In this document: one piece after another, positions 60,351 to 64,000 of the stretch
Numbering within the stretch: position 1 is the stretch's first letter
Layout: every line of letters begins with the position of its first letter
From: Chlorophyllum brunneum
Lineage: Eukaryota; Basidiomycota; Agaricomycetes; Agaricales; Agaricaceae
Assembly: GCA_963576785.1 (NCBI GenBank)
Contig: OY756143.1
Coordinates: 682,001 to 746,000 of the forward strand
Length of the DNA stretch: 64,000 nt
Direction: 5' to 3'
Notes under the pieces: generated by a model
The model's database searches: none
Seen by the model: the letters and a program-made list of their open reading frames with translations, nothing else
Told to the model about the DNA's origin: nothing
Made by a program: the position numbers and the translations under genes

Positions 60351-60998
60351 ATGACATCCAACGGGGATAAAGAACCCGAAGTCATTGACCTCACGACAGT
60401 GTCGGAGTCGTCAAGCGGAGATGAGGAAGTCGAAACGGCAGATGGCTCGTGCTTCGAGAATGACTCGGATACATCTGAAGTCGAAATCCATTTAAATGAA
60501 GAGACACGCTCGCAATTAAAAAATATTGTCAACACAATTTCGGCGGCACGACTGCGACAGGTTTTGATAGAGCTAATAGACACTGAACAAGCCGTTGAAA
60601 TCGCCCTCACCAGAGAGTTCATAACACTCAACCGTGAAACTCATAGCATCATTCCAAGATGGGAAACTTGCCAAAATTGCGAAGAGGATTATGACACGAA
60701 TACCGAACGGGAGGAAGGAGAATGTCAATTCCACCCTGGTGCGTACAAACCGCTGTTTTTTTTAATGCCGAGAATGAGTCTCATTTTGCCTTGTGTTGTC
60801 AAAGGTGAACTGGAGGCGGATGAGGATAGTTTTCCCGACCATGATGAGGATTGCCACGGGCCAATAGACACCCACCAAAACCGAAAAGACTTTCCCGATC
60901 GCTTCATGTGGACCTGTTGTGACGAGCACGGAGATGTGCCAGGGTGTGTCAAAGATCGACACCAGTCTGCGGTTCCGAGGAAGCGGCGTCGACTCTAA
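60351..60998 (+). CDS. Small acidic protein with C-terminal Cys/His motif
   Basis: ATG 60351, two exons with an intron at about 60739-60804 (GTGCGT donor, CAAAG acceptor), TAA near 60998. The N terminus is strongly acidic (VIDLTTVSESSSGDEEVE, similar to a SUMO-interacting VIDLT motif). A helical middle (ARLRQVLIELIDTEQAVE) follows, then a zinc-binding-like pattern: CQNCEEDYDTN, CQFHPG, a C in EDCHG, and FMWTCCDEHGDVPGC near the end, with a basic tail PRKRRRL. The Cys/His order (CxxC, C..HPG, W.CC, GC) resembles CHORD-like fungal zinc modules but I do not assign it to one. Paralogous to the next gene. Confidence 0.7.
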   Translation: MTSNGDKEPEVIDLTTVSESSSGDEEVETADGSCFENDSDTSEVEIHLNEETRSQLKNIVNTISAARLRQVLIELIDTEQAVEIALTREFITLNRETHSIIPRWETCQNCEEDYDTNTEREEGECQFHPGAYKPLFFLMPRMSLILPCVVKGELEADEDSFPDHDEDCHGPIDTHQNRKDFPDRFMWTCCDEHGDVPGCVKDRHQSAVPRKRRRL

Positions 60999-61408
60999 TC
61001 GAACTTCCAACCAGACCATCTATTGGAACATAACGATAACAGGTTAAATTTTCTACATTCCAAAGATTTTCTGTTTACCTTCTTTTTGTTGCATTTTACT
61101 TGCCTTCTTTTGTCTTGGTCCAGCACCGCTATTCTCTTGCACGGATTAGGACGTCCCTGGACTATCTTAGCGCGGAAATCAGGACCGCTGCTTGGACCTT
61201 CTCGATTGAGCCTCGTGCGGTTACTCTCGGCGTGGCTCTCCCTACAAGCATAAAAACCCTCATGGAAATTTTTCTTCCTCGACTTCATTTCCTCTACTCG
61301 ACATCCCTACACCTTGGCCGATATTGCCCGGTCGGTAGTTGAATGCCTCCATCGCCTCTTGACTAACGGATTCCGTCACTCAATTGATTCCGAACCGCAA
61401 CCCTTCAT
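60999..61408. other. Spacer between the paralogous Cys-rich genes
   Basis: No gene supported. 5' region of the second paralogue; short frames only. Confidence 0.45.
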
Positions 61409-62132
61409 ATGATGCTCTCGGCCGCATTTATACTCCCAGGCTTTCCCTTAGAAGTTGAAGCCAACTCACAACCCTCTCGCCCTCCGAGTGCTCTTTCCTT
61501 TCATCCACAAGTCGAGTGGCCACGATCGTTTTTCCCTACACCCAACTCCCTCGCTATGAACCAATTGCAACTCTCTCTAGCGGCGCTTTCAGAAGACCAA
61601 CTTCGTAAAATGGTCTTACGTGTCGCTGTGCAGGATCCTTACTTCTGCGATGTCATTGCCATGGAGTTAGAAGATGAGGAACTATATGCTAGTGATGGCG
61701 ATGATGATGCCGCCCCTTCGACCATCTCTACTCTTGGACCTGGTCTGAAGAGGTCCAAGCGCCGCAACAACAGACCTAGGACTTTGTCAAACACTTTCGT
61801 TCATTTCCCTCCTGCACCCACAAGTGCCGACTCAGATGAAGAGTCCTGCTACCACTCTGGTGAGTATCGAACTCCCCCGATTCCTTGAAAGGACGTGCTA
61901 ACAGAGGTTAGGCCATCTCGAAACGGAAGACTATGAATTCTTGACTGGGGCACCTGAAGGACGAACTTGTAGGAGGGTTCAAACCGTGTTTATGTGGAGT
62001 TGCTGTGACGGTGACGAAGCCAGTCCCGGGTGCACCAATACCACAATACGCCGCAATTATTCTCAAACCACGAAACGCAGTCGTCGCTACCAGCGTACGA
62101 AGGCATGTCCCACACGACGCCACAGAGCATGA
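61409..62132 (+). CDS. Paralogue of the Cys/His-motif protein
   Basis: Two exons from ATG 61409 (or the adjacent ATG 61412, or MNQLQLSLAALS at 61556, which aligns best with the neighbour). The intron lies at about 61861-61911 (GTGAGT donor). The protein has a helical start (LSEDQLRKMVLRVAVQD), an acidic stretch, a basic block (KRSKRRNNRPR), then SCYHSGHLETEDYEFL, an isolated C in GRTCRR, and FMWSCCDGDEASPGC like its neighbour, ending in an Arg-rich tail. The first CxxC pair of the 60351 protein is missing here, so the metal site may be altered. No known function. Confidence 0.6.
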
Positions 62133-64000
62133 AAGTTTGTGATATTACCATTCATTCCGTCGGACATACATGTGTTCCCATCCCATTTCGAGCGTCGTTC
62201 CTTCATTGTGTTTTCTCCAGAATACATTGCACGGTTTCGGATATTTATCCTGTATTTATTATCCCCGACCATCACACTCTCTTTCAGATTTCTTCTTTTT
62301 GCATTCGTTAGCACAACCATGTCACTTGTTATTGTTTGGGTGTATCGGTCTTCCAAATTCGAACTCATTTGTACTCCGGACCGATGCTGTCTACCACTGA
62401 AAACAAAAAGAAGAGCACTTCCGCCAAGGAAACGACATTCCGACCGGAAATTGAACCACAGCCGGCCCTCCCTGGCCCTGCAACCTTTTCACATGCCTTG
62501 TCAACCAATTCCAGCTTGCGAATTTAGGGCCCTTCAATAGCCCAAGCGGTTAGCACAGCCAGAGTGTCCGGGTGCATTAGGTCAATATCGAGCCCTCGGT
62601 ATGGCATCCTGAATTCCGTACCGGATTATCCATATGCCCTTGCTCGGTCTTCGTCACGTCCCTTTTCATCTATAAAGAAGTTCTTTCATTTTGTGACAAT
62701 TCAGCATTATATTCGTCTTCTTTGGCATTCCAACATAAGGATGATAATTGTGGTGTTTGTGGCATGATGACCAGTTCATCGAGGATCCACAATGGTGGGT
62801 AGTCAGATGAGTGCTAACCAGCCCGTTCTCAAGACCACCCTCTCTTCGAGAAAATTCTAGCCATTCCGTAGTGACATACGTTAGGAAACTGGGGCAGGAA
62901 CTCCTGGTCTATTCTTGTTCCTTCATTCTCACGTTCTCCCTTGAATAAACCACATACCGAAACCTCATTTGAGGTGGACCATAATCCGCCAGAAGTCTGG
63001 AGTATTATTCACTACATCATTGCGCCCTCGAATCAACCGGGGAAGGGGCGTCGCTATTGTATCGAACCTGAACCCCGCATGCCCCGCACTGTCCCAATCC
63101 CTGGTGGGAGCTTGAGCCCTGCAGAACGTTCTTGTTTATCGTTTCACCCGACATGCCCATCCTTTCGCGCCGTACCAGAGAGCGTTCAGTCCAACGGTTC
63201 CCTCATTCGCTTTCGAGCCGTACCGAAGACAAGAAGCTATTTAACTTCTCGCCATCACAGTAATAAAGGTCTAGTGTCGTGGCTTTTTCGCGGCCCATCA
63301 GAATTTTTAGTTGGATAACCGATCCGCAGACACTAGACCCAGAACCTGATGCAATCACCTGACATGTATTCTGTCCGGGACGCCCACTACGAGAGGAGAC
63401 GATAAGTGCCAGTCACCCACACCAGAACAAGGATCTTGGCTCGGAAAGACCTGCTTTTATGCCGCATTTTCTTTCCCGAGGTTGGAAATATATTCTTGCT
63501 CAGATCAGAGAGGCCCTACTGGTCCGATCCTGCAGGCCAGTGAGCCCGGGGTGTCGTTACTGCGAATCTGGATCCGGATTTCCTTTGACCTTTCTGATCG
63601 TCATACCATGCCAGAGCCGTTCGCTACCACAGACGGACTGATGAGACCGGCCATCAACATCAAATTTTTTGCATCAACCCCGCCCTCCGAACCCAAGCCG
63701 CTTACTACGCAAGGGTGCGTCAACGGTTGTTCAGTTGACCATCGCCCACTGCGCCCATGCATTTACTTCTCCACGAATCAGCCGCCTACCAGGACCCACA
63801 GCGTGTACGGCCGATAGAGCGGGTGCCACCAACCGAGTTGTTTCCTGAACAACTTCGTCGAGCCCACTTATCGGCGGGCGGTGGAAGCAGCTGACTAGAT
63901 GTGTACCATACTGACGATATCGACTCCGAGTCGGAAGCCAGACGTATGCGAAATAAGCATCAGCTTTCAGCGCTCGATCGTCCCTAGTAAAATCCAGTTT
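62133..64000. other. Right flank without a supportable gene
   Basis: Short frames only. One from 63608 reads MPEPFATTDGLMRPAIN and could be the start of a gene that leaves the window, but it stops at 63815 without a domain. No tRNA is supported: a pseudo-D-arm near 62540 lacks a T-arm. Confidence 0.45.

Noticed and set aside
52900..60998. Secondary-metabolite cluster around the MFS genes
   Set aside because: No synthase, oxidase or regulator of such a cluster lies nearby; only transporters are seen.
62139..62540. 133-codon plus-strand frame after the second Cys-rich gene
   Set aside because: Hydrophobic and Ser-rich with no start context; more likely 3' UTR sequence of the upstream gene.
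62530..62610. tRNA-like D-arm (agcccaagcggttagcac)
   Set aside because: No T-arm GTTCGAA-type sequence and no pairing acceptor stem.

Overview
The window looks like nuclear DNA from a filamentous basidiomycete, most likely an Agaricomycete. Genes are split by many short introns of about 50-60 nt, mostly GT-AG, with GC-AG cases in one transporter gene. Families typical of mushroom-forming fungi are present: NACHT STAND proteins, DUF6729 with AT-hooks, ricin-type beta-trefoil lectins, type-B carboxylesterases and DUF1479. There are no bacterial operons, rRNA, convincing tRNA or CRISPR arrays. Gene models were spliced by eye from frame continuity, splice signals and family motifs, so internal exon borders carry some uncertainty.

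Left part (1-13 kb): a secreted lectin-like protein, two long low-complexity proteins of unknown function (2648-5142 minus; 5579-8425 plus), a dead fragment of an MPDU1 gene, a frame-disrupted NACHT gene (9400-11573 minus) and a relic of another gene's 3' end. Much of 6.6-12.9 kb has an inverted partner at 33-37.3 kb. There MPDU1 is intact, the 5579-8425 gene is reduced to fragments, and the NACHT gene is open. The two copies have decayed reciprocally. The intact source gene of the third relic lies at 29959-31383.

Middle (13-33 kb): a divergent beta-tubulin with about two dozen introns, a decayed possible DUF6534 membrane protein, an AT-hook/DUF6729 protein with a cysteine-rich tail, a 52-residue secreted peptide ending in GCGQFCY, a transketolase-family enzyme, homogentisate 1,2-dioxygenase (tyrosine breakdown), and two unknown proteins, one with a 42-bp in-frame tandem repeat.

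Right part (38-64 kb): a run of metabolic genes on the plus strand (DUF1479 oxygenase-like, SDHAF3, cyanase), two type-B carboxylesterases on opposite strands, three tandem minus-strand DHA1-like MFS transporters of one family, and a pair of related cysteine-rich proteins. The last 1.9 kb and several intergenic stretches show no supportable gene.

No single cluster amounts to a clear new pathway. The strongest unusual signals are the inverted, reciprocally degenerating duplication around the NACHT genes, the small secreted peptide, the divergent tubulin, a likely 3-nt micro-exon in the transketolase gene, and the paired GC-AG introns in one transporter.
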